A stretch of DNA of 64,000 nucleotides, from assembly GCA_050485685.1 (NCBI GenBank), contig JBJHBW010000005.1, positions 62,001-126,000 of the forward strand, written 5' to 3'. Below are positions 48,333-55,369 of the stretch, piece by piece. Positions within the stretch are counted from its first letter, which is position 1; the number at the start of each line of letters is the position of its first letter. Below the pieces are notes generated by a model. That model saw only the letters and a list, made by a program, of their open reading frames with translations. It was not told where the DNA came from and made no database searches. The translations under genes and the position numbers were made by a program. The stretch is from JBJHBP01 sp050485685. GTDB lineage: Bacteria > Pseudomonadota > Gammaproteobacteria > Steroidobacterales > Rariloculaceae.

Positions 48333-49286
48333 TCAGACACCCAGATGCCCGCGTGGATTACCGCCAAAAACATCGGCCATGCGCCGGTAGAGCGTCTCGG
48401 CTTCAGGACTGTCTGCCGCCGGGGCGACAATCTGCAGGACCACGAACTGGTCGCCGGGCGGGCTGCCCGGCAAGCCGCGTCCCTTGAGGCGAAGTCGCTG
48501 GCCTGCAGCGGAACCACGTGGAATCTTCAGGTCCACCGCACCGCCCAGCGTGGGCACCTGTACCGTCGCACCCAGCGCAGCTTCCCATGGCGTTACCGGC
48601 ACTTCGAGAAATATGTCCCGACCGTCGGGACGGAAGTGCGGATGCGGCACCAGCTGCACCACGGCATACAGATCACCGGGTGGCCCGCCGCCGTGCCCGC
48701 GACTGCCCTGACCGGGCAGCCGGATTCTCTGTCCATCGGTGACTCCCGCCGGGATTCTGACGCGCAGCGTACGGGTGCGCTGCCGAATCCGACCGCTGTC
48801 GTCGACTTCCGGGGTGGCCAGACTCAGCTCTCGTGTGACGCCGGCATAGGCTTCCTGCAGCGACAGCGGCACGGTAACCCGCATGTCCTCACCCGACACG
48901 CGGAATCCTCGGCCGCCTCTCTGAAATCCATCCTGCCCGAACAGTGTTTCGAAAAAATCGCTGAACTGACCACCGCCGGAAAAGCCGTGAGCACCCGGAC
49001 CGTGTCCGGATCGGGCATGAAACTGGGATTCCCAGTCGGGTGGGGGCTGAAACCCCTGCTGGCCGGCTTTCCAGTCCTTGCCCAGTGCGTCATAGGCGGC
49101 GCGCTTCTCAGGGTCGCTCAGTACCTCATAGGCTTCACCGACTTCCTTGAATTGCGCTTCGGCATCGGGTTCCTTGCTGACATCAGGGTGATATTTGCGC
49201 GCCAGCCGACGGTAGGCCCGCTTGATGTCTTCCTGGCTCGCATCGCGAGCGACTCCGATGACTTCGTAATAGTCCTTGAATTCCAT
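48333..49286 (-). CDS. cbpA: Curved DNA-binding protein CbpA (DnaJ-class co-chaperone)
   Basis: 317 residues. The J-domain covers about 1-70 with RRLARKYHPDVSKEPDAEAQ, including the HPD tripeptide that stimulates DnaK. A glycine/phenylalanine-rich linker (about 75-120) leads to the two beta-barrel substrate domains with TVPLSLQEAYAGVTRELSL, RIRLPGQGSRGHGGGPPGDL and LRLKGRGLPGSPPGDQ. There is no zinc-finger domain, which separates CbpA from DnaJ. It binds curved DNA and unfolded proteins in stationary phase. It forms an operon with the inhibitor cbpM and is divergent from the HupE/UreJ gene, whose start is 61 bases away. Confidence 0.93.
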   Translation of the reverse strand: MEFKDYYEVIGVARDASQEDIKRAYRRLARKYHPDVSKEPDAEAQFKEVGEAYEVLSDPEKRAAYDALGKDWKAGQQGFQPPPDWESQFHARSGHGPGAHGFSGGGQFSDFFETLFGQDGFQRGGRGFRVSGEDMRVTVPLSLQEAYAGVTRELSLATPEVDDSGRIRQRTRTLRVRIPAGVTDGQRIRLPGQGSRGHGGGPPGDLYAVVQLVPHPHFRPDGRDIFLEVPVTPWEAALGATVQVPTLGGAVDLKIPRGSAAGQRLRLKGRGLPGSPPGDQFVVLQIVAPAADSPEAETLYRRMADVFGGNPRGHLGV

Positions 49287-49347
49287 GGCAGCTATCCGGA
49301 TGCTGTGCCGCTATTGCAGCACAGCCGAAGGCTCAGGGGCCACAACA

Positions 49348-50103
49348 ATGAAACATCGGAAACCGGGAAATCCAGGCGGCGGATGCGAGCCAGAGCGACG
49401 CAAGTGGATATCCCGCGACAGCAGGCGTGCCGTTGTCGTTGCCGGTGGCGCCATAGCGGCGCTGGTGGCCACCACCGCCGCTATGGCGCACGGCATTGCC
49501 GGCGGCGACGAAGCCTTCATCAACCGCAATGTCGGCACGGCGCTGGGGCCGTACATGTACCTCGGTGCCAAGCACATGGTCACCGGCTACGATCACCTGC
49601 TGTTCCTGGCCGGGGTGATCTTCTTTCTCTACCGCCTGCGCGACGTCGCGCTGTATGTGACGCTGTTTGCGGTCGGGCACAGCGCGACCCTGTTGCTGGG
49701 CGTGCTGGGCGGCTATCACATGAACGTGTACATCGTTGACGCGATCATCGGCCTGTCCGTGGTCTACAAGGGCTTCGAGAATGTCGGGGGGTTCCGTCGG
49801 CTCGGCTTTGAACCCGATACCCGGCTCGCCGTGCTCGTGTTCGGACTCTTCCATGGTTTCGGCCTCGCCGCGGCCCTGAAAGACTTCGATATTGCGCCCG
49901 AGGGTCTGGTCGCGAACATGATTGCATTCAATGTCGGCGTGGAGCTGGGCCAGCTGTTTGCTCTGACGCTGATGCTGGTGGCGTTCAATCTGTGGCGTGC
50001 GCGGCCTGGTTTCATGAAACACGCGTTCACAGCAAATATCGCCCTGATGGCCGCAGGTTTCATGCTGATCGGCTATCAGTTGACCGGTTTCTTCGTTTCC
50101 TGA
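49348..50103 (+). CDS. HupE/UreJ-family membrane protein, possible metal permease
   Basis: 251 residues from the ATG at 49348; an in-frame earlier ATG would overlap the divergent cbpA start. After a basic N-terminus there is a signal-like helix (VVVAGGAIAALVATTAAMAHG), then six membrane helices. The HupE family motifs GYDHLLFLAGVIFFLYRL, VGHSATLLLGVL and GLFHGFGLAAALKD carry the conserved histidines and aspartate. HupE/UreJ proteins have been linked to nickel uptake in hydrogenase and urease clusters. Neither enzyme is nearby, so the metal is unknown. It lies 5 kb from the zinc block but no Zur-type box precedes it. Confidence 0.8.
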   Translation: MKHRKPGNPGGGCEPERRKWISRDSRRAVVVAGGAIAALVATTAAMAHGIAGGDEAFINRNVGTALGPYMYLGAKHMVTGYDHLLFLAGVIFFLYRLRDVALYVTLFAVGHSATLLLGVLGGYHMNVYIVDAIIGLSVVYKGFENVGGFRRLGFEPDTRLAVLVFGLFHGFGLAAALKDFDIAPEGLVANMIAFNVGVELGQLFALTLMLVAFNLWRARPGFMKHAFTANIALMAAGFMLIGYQLTGFFVS

Positions 50104-50216
50104 GGATTTTCTCCGCGCCTGTTTTCCTGTCTGGAACAGGCGACACTTGGCATCGCTGTGGCGTTGCCGGGTATTTTTTCCCCTGCGTAAGGAAAGCAAA
50201 AGGAAAGGAGAATCTC

Positions 50217-50792
50217 ATGGCAACGATGCAACGAGTCCTGACGCAGAAAACCCGGGTCATTCTGGCGCTTGCGTTCTCGCTCGCGCTTATCGCCGGTCAC
50301 GCATTCGCCGAAGATCTCGCCGAGAGGAAGGCCGAGATTAATGCCAATGCCGATGCCGCGCTGGAGAAGCTGTTCTCCGAACGACCCGCCGCACGTGAAT
50401 TGTTCAACGATGCCGCCGGCTATGCGGTGTTCACAGCCACCCGTGCCGGGGGCGTTGTGGTCACGGGCGGTGGTGGTACCGGCGTCGCCATCGACAAGGT
50501 GACCGGGCAGCGCACCTACATGCGCATGGGCAGCGGTGGCGTCGGTCTGGGCGTCGGCGCGCAGCGCTACGATCTGATCATCCTGTTCGAGACCGGAGAG
50601 GATATCGCGAGCTTTGCCGAGGGCGGCTGGGATGCCAGCGCGACTGCGCAGGCTGCAGCCGGACGCGACGGCGTGGCGGTCAGTTCCAGCTTCGTCGACG
50701 GCCTCGCGTTCTTCCAGCTCACAGAGCGTGGGCTGATGGCACAGGCGGATGTGTCGGGCACCCGATTCTGGGTCGCCGAAAGCCTGAACTGA
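50217..50792 (+). CDS. Exported SYLF/YSC84-domain lipid-binding protein
   Basis: 191 residues from the ATG at 50217, with AAAGGAG six bases upstream. A signal peptide ends near AFAED. The SYLF domain is complete: DAAGYAVFTATRAGGVVVTGGGGTGVAIDK, TYMRMGSGGVGLGVGAQRYDLIILFET, and the closing VDGLAFFQLTERGLMAQADVSGTRFW. The family binds phosphoinositides in eukaryotes. Bacterial members are exported and lipid-associated, with unknown roles. It is a single gene, followed by a hairpin and tRNA-Cys. Confidence 0.85.
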   Translation: MATMQRVLTQKTRVILALAFSLALIAGHAFAEDLAERKAEINANADAALEKLFSERPAARELFNDAAGYAVFTATRAGGVVVTGGGGTGVAIDKVTGQRTYMRMGSGGVGLGVGAQRYDLIILFETGEDIASFAEGGWDASATAQAAAGRDGVAVSSSFVDGLAFFQLTERGLMAQADVSGTRFWVAESLN

Positions 50793-50837
50793 TCCGGCCC
50801 GAGCGGCGCAACCCGCCGGCGTAACGTAGCCCGCAGG

Positions 50838-50873
50838 GGGCGCAATGTATCCTGACTGTGGTACATTGCGCTC
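50838..50873. terminator. Hairpin between the SYLF gene and tRNA-Cys
   Basis: GCGCAATGTA (50840-50849) pairs perfectly with TACATTGCGC (50862-50871), with two further G-C pairs outside. It lies 45 bases after the SYLF stop and 22 bases before the tRNA. It most likely ends the SYLF transcript. Confidence 0.5.
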
Positions 50874-50895
50874 CCGCGTCAGCGGACGTCACACC

Positions 50896-50969
50896 GGCTA
50901 GGTGGCAGAGTGGTGATGCAGCGGCCTGCAAAGCCGCGTACACCGGTTCGATTCCGGTCCTAGCCTCCA
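50896..50969 (+). tRNA. tRNA-Cys (GCA)
   Basis: The acceptor arms GGCTAGG and CCTAGCC pair fully. The D-arm is GGCAGAGTGGTGATGC, the anticodon arm GCGGC-CTGCAAA-GCCGC gives anticodon GCA, and the T-arm is CCGGTTCGATTCCGG. The discriminator is T and the CCA end is encoded. It is 74 bases long and ends six bases before the stop of the convergent DUF3299 gene. Confidence 0.95.
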
Positions 50970-50975
50970 ACTGAA

Positions 50976-51593
50976 TCAATACTCGTATATCTCGATCTTG
51001 CTCGCGGTCATCGTGTATCCGGCGAGCCCCAGCACGTTGCCATGTTGCTCGGTGCGCAGCGTGCCCTCGATCCAGAACGGATCCCAGATCGAATGTAGCG
51101 GGAAGGCTTCTTCCGGTGTCACGTAGACAAGCTGATTGGGTGGTGGTGGCGGCACATGGATGCATGCGCCGAAGTAAGGCACCAGAAAGAACTCGGTAAC
51201 GTTCCCGACGTCGTCCATGTCCAGCGGCACGATGAAACCCGGAATACGCACCTGTTTGCCGTCAAGTTCCGGCACGACGACAGAGGCTTCAGGTGGATAG
51301 CGGAAACCCATGAAGCCGGCTGAGAACGGATCAGTGGCTTCGTCGCCGAAGCCGGTGAAAATATCGTCGAAGCCGTCCAGCGGATCCGTCAGCTCATCGT
51401 CAAAACCGTCCAGACCGAGATCTATCGGGCCGCCCCAGCCGTGCAGCACAGGCGGGATGAAAGCTTCCGTGCCCTCCGGCAGCAGATCGTCCCAGTCCAG
51501 TTCCGTGACCGAAGACGCCAGGGCACACGGCAGCACAGTCAGCATCAGGCAGCAAGGCAGTACGCCGAGTCTTGTTACGCCGTGTCGTTTCAT
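50976..51593 (-). CDS. DUF3299 exported protein of the Zrg-like zinc operon
   Basis: 205 residues with a signal peptide (cleavage near ALASS). The DUF3299 core is clear: GKQVRIPGFIVPLD, then EFFLVPYFGACIHVPPPPPN and IEGTLRTE. It includes the CIHVPPPPPNQ run. A variable acidic N-terminal part (about 30-100, with DDELTDPLDGFDDIFTGFGD) is rich in D, F and G. The gene is the last of an operon with a DUF2796 protein, an ABC ATPase and an FtsX-like permease. This is the gene set of the Vibrio ZrgABCDE zinc importer, in which DUF3299 proteins belong to the transporter. The exact role is unknown. Confidence 0.82.
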   Translation of the reverse strand: MKRHGVTRLGVLPCCLMLTVLPCALASSVTELDWDDLLPEGTEAFIPPVLHGWGGPIDLGLDGFDDELTDPLDGFDDIFTGFGDEATDPFSAGFMGFRYPPEASVVVPELDGKQVRIPGFIVPLDMDDVGNVTEFFLVPYFGACIHVPPPPPNQLVYVTPEEAFPLHSIWDPFWIEGTLRTEQHGNVLGLAGYTMTASKIEIYEY

Positions 51594-51613
51594 GGCTTAC
51601 CTCATCGTCAAGT

Positions 51614-52894
51614 CTAGAACCTGATCGTCATCCCGTCGGCCAGCGCGTTGCGGTATGCCCGCCACGCCGGAACCAGCCCTGTCACCAGCGCCGCGAGCAG
51701 GATGGCACCGACTATCACCGCCTCGAACGTGCCGGGCAGGCCTATCGTAATATAGATACCGAACCGCTCGCCGATCTGCGGCCGCACGGCCGCCAGCGCT
51801 GCGTAGGTGGCTGCCATGCCCAGTGCCGCACCGGCGCAGGCCAGAATGGCGGCTTCGCTCATCAGCAGGGCGAATACCTGCCACGGGCGCGCACCGATGG
51901 CCCTCAGAATTGCCATTTCCCGCCTTCTCTCGTTCAGCGTGGTCAGGATCGCGATCAGCATGGTCATGAGCCCTGCGAGCACCACCAGGGCGCTGATCGC
52001 GAGCAGCGCGATCTCCACGTTGGCGATCAGACTCCACAGCTGCTGCAGGGCGACGCCGGGAATGATGGCTGTCAGCGCTTCGCGTCGATACTCGTTGATG
52101 GCGCGCTGCAGCGAGAAGGTCGCCAGCCGCGATTCCAGTCCAATGAAGAACGCAGTGATGGCGGCCGGCTCCAGCTCTGCGGCTCTCAGATCGTCAGCGC
52201 CCATGCTGGCATCACGCCTGCGTGTGCCCGTTTCCCAGCCGACATGAATCGCTTCGATCGCTGCCAGTGACACGTGCACGCTGCGATCCACCGGTGTCCC
52301 GGTGCGCCGGAGTATCCCGGACACGGTAAACGGCAGATCGTCGTGGTTGGCGAAACTGGTGGCGCCGATACCGTGAGCGACCACGATTCGATCGCCCACC
52401 GAGTAGCCGAGTTCGTCGGCGACGGTCGCGCCGATCACGGCGTCGAATAGATCGTCGAAAATGTCTCCCTGAGCGAGTTCCAGCTGGCGCGTGCGCGCGT
52501 AGCGGTAGTGCTCGAAATAGTCGCGATTCGTGCCGATGACTCTGAAACCGCGATGGGAGTCGCCAAGTGAAATCGGGATGGTCCAGGCGACATCGGGACT
52601 TGCGGCGATGGCCTGATAGCTCTGCCAGGATATGTTGCCGGTGGGTTCGCCAAGGCGAAACACGGAGTACAGCAGCAGGTTGGTCGCGCCGCCTCGGGCG
52701 CCGACGATCAGATCCGTGCCCGACAGCGTGTTCGCGAATCCGGTGCGTGCTTCGGTGCGAAGTTTCTCCACGCCCAGCAGCAGCGTCACGCTGATCGCGA
52801 TCGAAATGATGGTCAACAGTGCCGTGGCGCGCCGGTTGTAGAGGCTGCGCAGAGCCAGCGAGAATACGGGTGCGCGGCCAGGCATTACAGTCAC
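51614..52894 (-). CDS. FtsX/MacB-like ABC permease of the Zrg-like zinc operon
   Basis: 426 residues from a GTG at 52894, which overlaps the ATPase stop (GTGA); an ATG at 52885 is the alternative. There are four membrane helices: one at the N-terminus (TALLTIISIAISVTLLLGVE) and three at the C-terminus (near 285-310, 335-360 and 390-412). The large periplasmic domain between them is typical of MacB/FtsX permeases. The family run LTTLNERRREMAILRAIGARPWQVF is present. Such permeases usually export or transduce force, but the Zrg permease is reported to work in zinc uptake in Vibrio. The 20-base gap to the DUF3299 gene shows one transcript. Confidence 0.85.
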   Translation of the reverse strand: MTVMPGRAPVFSLALRSLYNRRATALLTIISIAISVTLLLGVEKLRTEARTGFANTLSGTDLIVGARGGATNLLLYSVFRLGEPTGNISWQSYQAIAASPDVAWTIPISLGDSHRGFRVIGTNRDYFEHYRYARTRQLELAQGDIFDDLFDAVIGATVADELGYSVGDRIVVAHGIGATSFANHDDLPFTVSGILRRTGTPVDRSVHVSLAAIEAIHVGWETGTRRRDASMGADDLRAAELEPAAITAFFIGLESRLATFSLQRAINEYRREALTAIIPGVALQQLWSLIANVEIALLAISALVVLAGLMTMLIAILTTLNERRREMAILRAIGARPWQVFALLMSEAAILACAGAALGMAATYAALAAVRPQIGERFGIYITIGLPGTFEAVIVGAILLAALVTGLVPAWRAYRNALADGMTIRF

Positions 52895-53595
52895 CTTTGA
52901 AGTGCGCTGTTCAACTCATCGATCGCGACCGTGTGGTCGAAGTACGCACCCAGTGCGCGGTCGTGGCTCACAAAGATCACGGCGGCACCGGCCTGCTCGC
53001 ATTCGCTGAGCAACAGTTCCACGAAGTTCTGGCGGGTATCGGCGTCCAGCGCGGACGTCGGTTCGTCGGCAATGATCAGATCAGGCGCGCCGATCAGGGC
53101 GCGTGCCGCGGCGACACGTTGCTGCTGACCGATGCTCAGACGATCCACCCGCCGCGTGAGCATGCGCGGGTCGGTCAGGCCAAGGCGGCTCAGGAGCCGG
53201 CGGCCCTCGTCGACTGCGGTCCCCGAACGCTCGGTGGCTGTGGCGCGACGACGTCGCGAGAAGCGGCAGGGCAGTACGACATTGTCGAGTATCGACAGAA
53301 ACGGCAACAGGTTGAACATCTGAAAAATAAAGCCGATGCGGTCGGCGCGAAACGCGTCACGGCGCGCGCCGCGCAGCTGCGGCAAAGACTCGCCAAGTAC
53401 GGTGACTTCACCGCTCTGTGGCAGCACCACGCCGCCGATGAGTCCCAGCAGCGTGCTCTTGCCGCTGCCGCTGGCACCGTGAACGAATACACGCTCACGA
53501 GCATTGAGCGTGAACCGACCGATGCTAAGCACCGGCTCGCAACCGGGCCAGGAGAAGTTCAGATCGACGATGTCGACGGCCGGCGGGTGGGTCAT
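52891..53595 (-). CDS. ABC transporter ATPase of the Zrg-like zinc operon
   Basis: 234 residues from the ATG at 53595 (MTHPPAVDIVDLNFSWPG). The frame is open 51 codons further, but those are antisense to the DUF2796 gene end. Walker A is GASGSGKS (40-47), Q-loop FIFQMFNLLPFL, Walker B LIIADEPTSALD and switch histidine VSHD. The signature is LSIGQQQRV, with isoleucine in place of the second glycine-position residue of LSGGQ. It would power the FtsX-like permease that follows. The gene lies between the DUF2796 and permease genes in one operon. Confidence 0.88.
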   Translation of the reverse strand: MTHPPAVDIVDLNFSWPGCEPVLSIGRFTLNARERVFVHGASGSGKSTLLGLIGGVVLPQSGEVTVLGESLPQLRGARRDAFRADRIGFIFQMFNLLPFLSILDNVVLPCRFSRRRRATATERSGTAVDEGRRLLSRLGLTDPRMLTRRVDRLSIGQQQRVAAARALIGAPDLIIADEPTSALDADTRQNFVELLLSECEQAGAAVIFVSHDRALGAYFDHTVAIDELNSALQR

Positions 53596-53648
53596 TCTGC
53601 TTGCCTGTTGTGGCTCATTCCTGCCAGTACGTATGCCGGACCAGGCGG

Positions 53649-54266
53649 TCACCGCTGCGGTATTCGCAGAGCGTGCGACCGCGGCGTCAGGATTTCGCGC
53701 AACTGCAGGTCCGGCCCGACCAGCTGCACCTGTAGCGTGTCGGTCCACGGGAAGTCTGTAAACAATCGTGCGCGAATGACCGAGAGTGGATGGTCGGCAG
53801 CGCAGCTGAATTCATAGTGGGCGGTAAAATCATGGTGGTGCTCGTCATCGTGCCCGTGATCGTGGCGATGATCGTGCACGCGGGCGCCACCAGTCGTGTC
53901 GCCGACGTCCACGAATGACGGAAGCGTCAGTTGCGTGCCGGAAGGTTCGCAGACCGCCTGCGGTTCGAACGCGAACAGTTGTGTCGGGTTTCGCAACGCA
54001 TTGAGCGCACTGTTGATCGTGCTGCGTTCGTCGTCGTTCCGGGGAGGACGTTCAAAGCCGGCAAAATTCGCCATCGGACCGGTTAGCTCGATGGTAACCA
54101 CCCCGGGCTCCAGTGCGACATTCAACTGGCTGGTGCCGTGCTGATGTGCGCCATGCATGAGCAGTTCGTCACCATAAACGACGACGCTTCCGAGGATCAG
54201 GGTAGCGGTTGCCAGCATTGGCCGCAGGGTGACTGGAGACAGGCGAAACGGTGATGATCGTGTCAC
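53649..54266 (-). CDS. zrgA: DUF2796 periplasmic zinc-binding protein (ZrgA-like)
   Basis: 205 residues from a GTG at 54266; GGGGAGAG lies five bases upstream and the signal peptide (to about residue 32, VVVYGDE) starts from here. The mature protein opens with HGAHQHGTSQLNVALEP, the DUF2796 hallmark, followed by FERPPRND. In the middle it has a metal-binding stretch HDHRHDHGHDDEHHHD (about residues 133-148). Vibrio ZrgA is the periplasmic zinc-binding part of an ABC importer that has no classical ZnuA. Here it is followed by the ATPase, permease and DUF3299 genes, so the operon copies that arrangement. Confidence 0.85.
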   Translation of the reverse strand: MTRSSPFRLSPVTLRPMLATATLILGSVVVYGDELLMHGAHQHGTSQLNVALEPGVVTIELTGPMANFAGFERPPRNDDERSTINSALNALRNPTQLFAFEPQAVCEPSGTQLTLPSFVDVGDTTGGARVHDHRHDHGHDDEHHHDFTAHYEFSCAADHPLSVIRARLFTDFPWTDTLQVQLVGPDLQLREILTPRSHALRIPQR

Positions 54267-54289
54267 TTGAACTCTCCCCGGTGTCGAAC

Positions 54290-54691
54290 TCAGCCGTCGG
54301 GTACGCGGTGGTTGTTGATTGCGCTTCGTGTCGCACAGCGGCCGCGGGCGCGCCAATTGAGCAGATGGGTGATGGCGAGCAGCAACGCCCCGGTCACGGT
54401 CAAGGGCGTCTCCCAGTCTTCGTTGGGCCATTCCGCGACGCCGGCGATCAGCAGCAGCAGGGCCAGCGCCGCAGTTGCGAAAAGGACGGGGGACACCGTA
54501 CCACGCAGGAGTCCCGGTCCCAGCGCGGCAGTCGAGACGGGAATGGCGATCGCGACAAAGATCGTGTGAACGATCTCGCTGGACGCGAATGTGCCCAAAA
54601 GCGGAGACAATGACGCGAACAGCGGCAATGCCAGGCAGTGAGCCAGGCAGGCACCAGAAATACTGACGGCCGAGAGGTCAATTCCGCGCAT
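54290..54691 (-). CDS. MerC-family membrane protein
   Basis: 133 residues with four membrane helices. The first carries SGACLAHCLALPLFASL, where the two cysteines in CLAHC are the metal-ligand pair of MerC proteins (in mercury operons CxxxC binds Hg). The last helix (LLLAITHLLNWRARGR) ends in a basic tail. No mer genes are here. It is the first gene of the Zrg-like operon, with a Zur-type palindrome 30 bases before its ATG, so it probably handles zinc or protects from another metal. MerC-domain proteins are often found beside Zur/Fur genes in gammaproteobacteria. Confidence 0.78.
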   Translation of the reverse strand: MRGIDLSAVSISGACLAHCLALPLFASLSPLLGTFASSEIVHTIFVAIAIPVSTAALGPGLLRGTVSPVLFATAALALLLLIAGVAEWPNEDWETPLTVTGALLLAITHLLNWRARGRCATRSAINNHRVPDG

Positions 54692-54720
54692 GGTTCCGTA
54701 CGTGTGCGGCAGGCAAGAAA

Positions 54721-54735
54721 CGTAATAATATTACG
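54721..54735. promoter_or_regulatory. Putative Zur box, Zrg operon
   Basis: CGTAATAATATTACG is a palindrome with 7-base arms around one centre base. It lies 30 bases upstream of the MerC gene, first in the zinc operon, and matches the form GTRATRnTATYAC shared with two other promoters in the block. Confidence 0.65.
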
Positions 54736-54796
54736 ATCCTGATCGGATTGCACGCCCACATCTGCTCGTGCATTGACGGGCACGTTGACGGGCGCA

Positions 54797-55285
54797 TCAA
54801 TCAGTGCAGTCGGCACAGACTCCGCGAACCTCTATCGTACGCGAATCTGCTTCGAATCCCAGATTCCGGGCGTCCTTGAGCAGGTTGCGATCAAGCGCCG
54901 GATCGTGAATCTCGGCAGCGGATTCGCATTTGCGGCAGATCAGAAACTGTGCCGAGTGTTTTGAGACAGGGTCGGCACATCCCATGAACGCATTCAGACT
55001 GTCGAGGCGGTGTATCAGTCCTGCGCCCAGCAGAAAGTCGAGCGCGCGGTAGACTGTGTTCGGCGTCGCGTTACCGACCTTCGGGTCCATCTGCCGCAGA
55101 ATGTCATAGGCCCGGATCGGGCCATGACGTGACCAGATGATTTCGAGCACGTGTCGGCGCAATTCCGTTAGCCGGACGCCCCGTTCGGCACACAGTGCTT
55201 CCGCGTTCGCCATCGCGGTGCTGACGCAGCGGCGGTGGTTGTGCTTGCCGGAGGCGAAATTACTGATGACGCGAGTGGCGGTCAT
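54797..55285 (-). CDS. zur: Fur-family regulator, likely Zur
   Basis: 162 residues from the ATG at 55285. The frame opens 18 codons earlier, but those cover the palindromic box. The winged helix is AERGVRLTELRRHVLEIIW to TPNTVYRALDFLLGAGLIHRLD. The dimer domain has the structural zinc site CRKC (C117, C120) and CADC (C157, C160), and a His/Cys-rich sensing region around GCADPVSKHSAQFLI. The absence of a Fur-style HHDH run and the surrounding genes (Zrg importer, ZnuD-like receptor) support zinc sensing. It has its own copy of the palindrome 22 bases upstream, so it probably regulates itself. Confidence 0.85.
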   Translation of the reverse strand: MTATRVISNFASGKHNHRRCVSTAMANAEALCAERGVRLTELRRHVLEIIWSRHGPIRAYDILRQMDPKVGNATPNTVYRALDFLLGAGLIHRLDSLNAFMGCADPVSKHSAQFLICRKCESAAEIHDPALDRNLLKDARNLGFEADSRTIEVRGVCADCTD

Positions 55286-55306
55286 GACATTTCCATTGAC
55301 AGACTG

Positions 55307-55321
55307 CGTGATGATATTACG
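55307..55321. promoter_or_regulatory. Putative Zur box, zur promoter
   Basis: CGTGATGATATTACG differs from the box at 54721-54735 in two positions and is a near-palindrome that extends by one more pair (GCGT...ACGC). It lies 22 bases before the zur ATG and just downstream of the ZnuD-like gene end. Confidence 0.6.
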
Positions 55322-55369
55322 CGTCCAGGCGGCCCGCAAACGGACTGTCGCTTGGTCTGCAGCAAAGGC

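Noticed and set aside
48300..49739. 479-residue open frame antisense to cbpA
   Set aside because: The J-domain protein on the other strand explains the region fully; the antisense peptide has no recognisable features.
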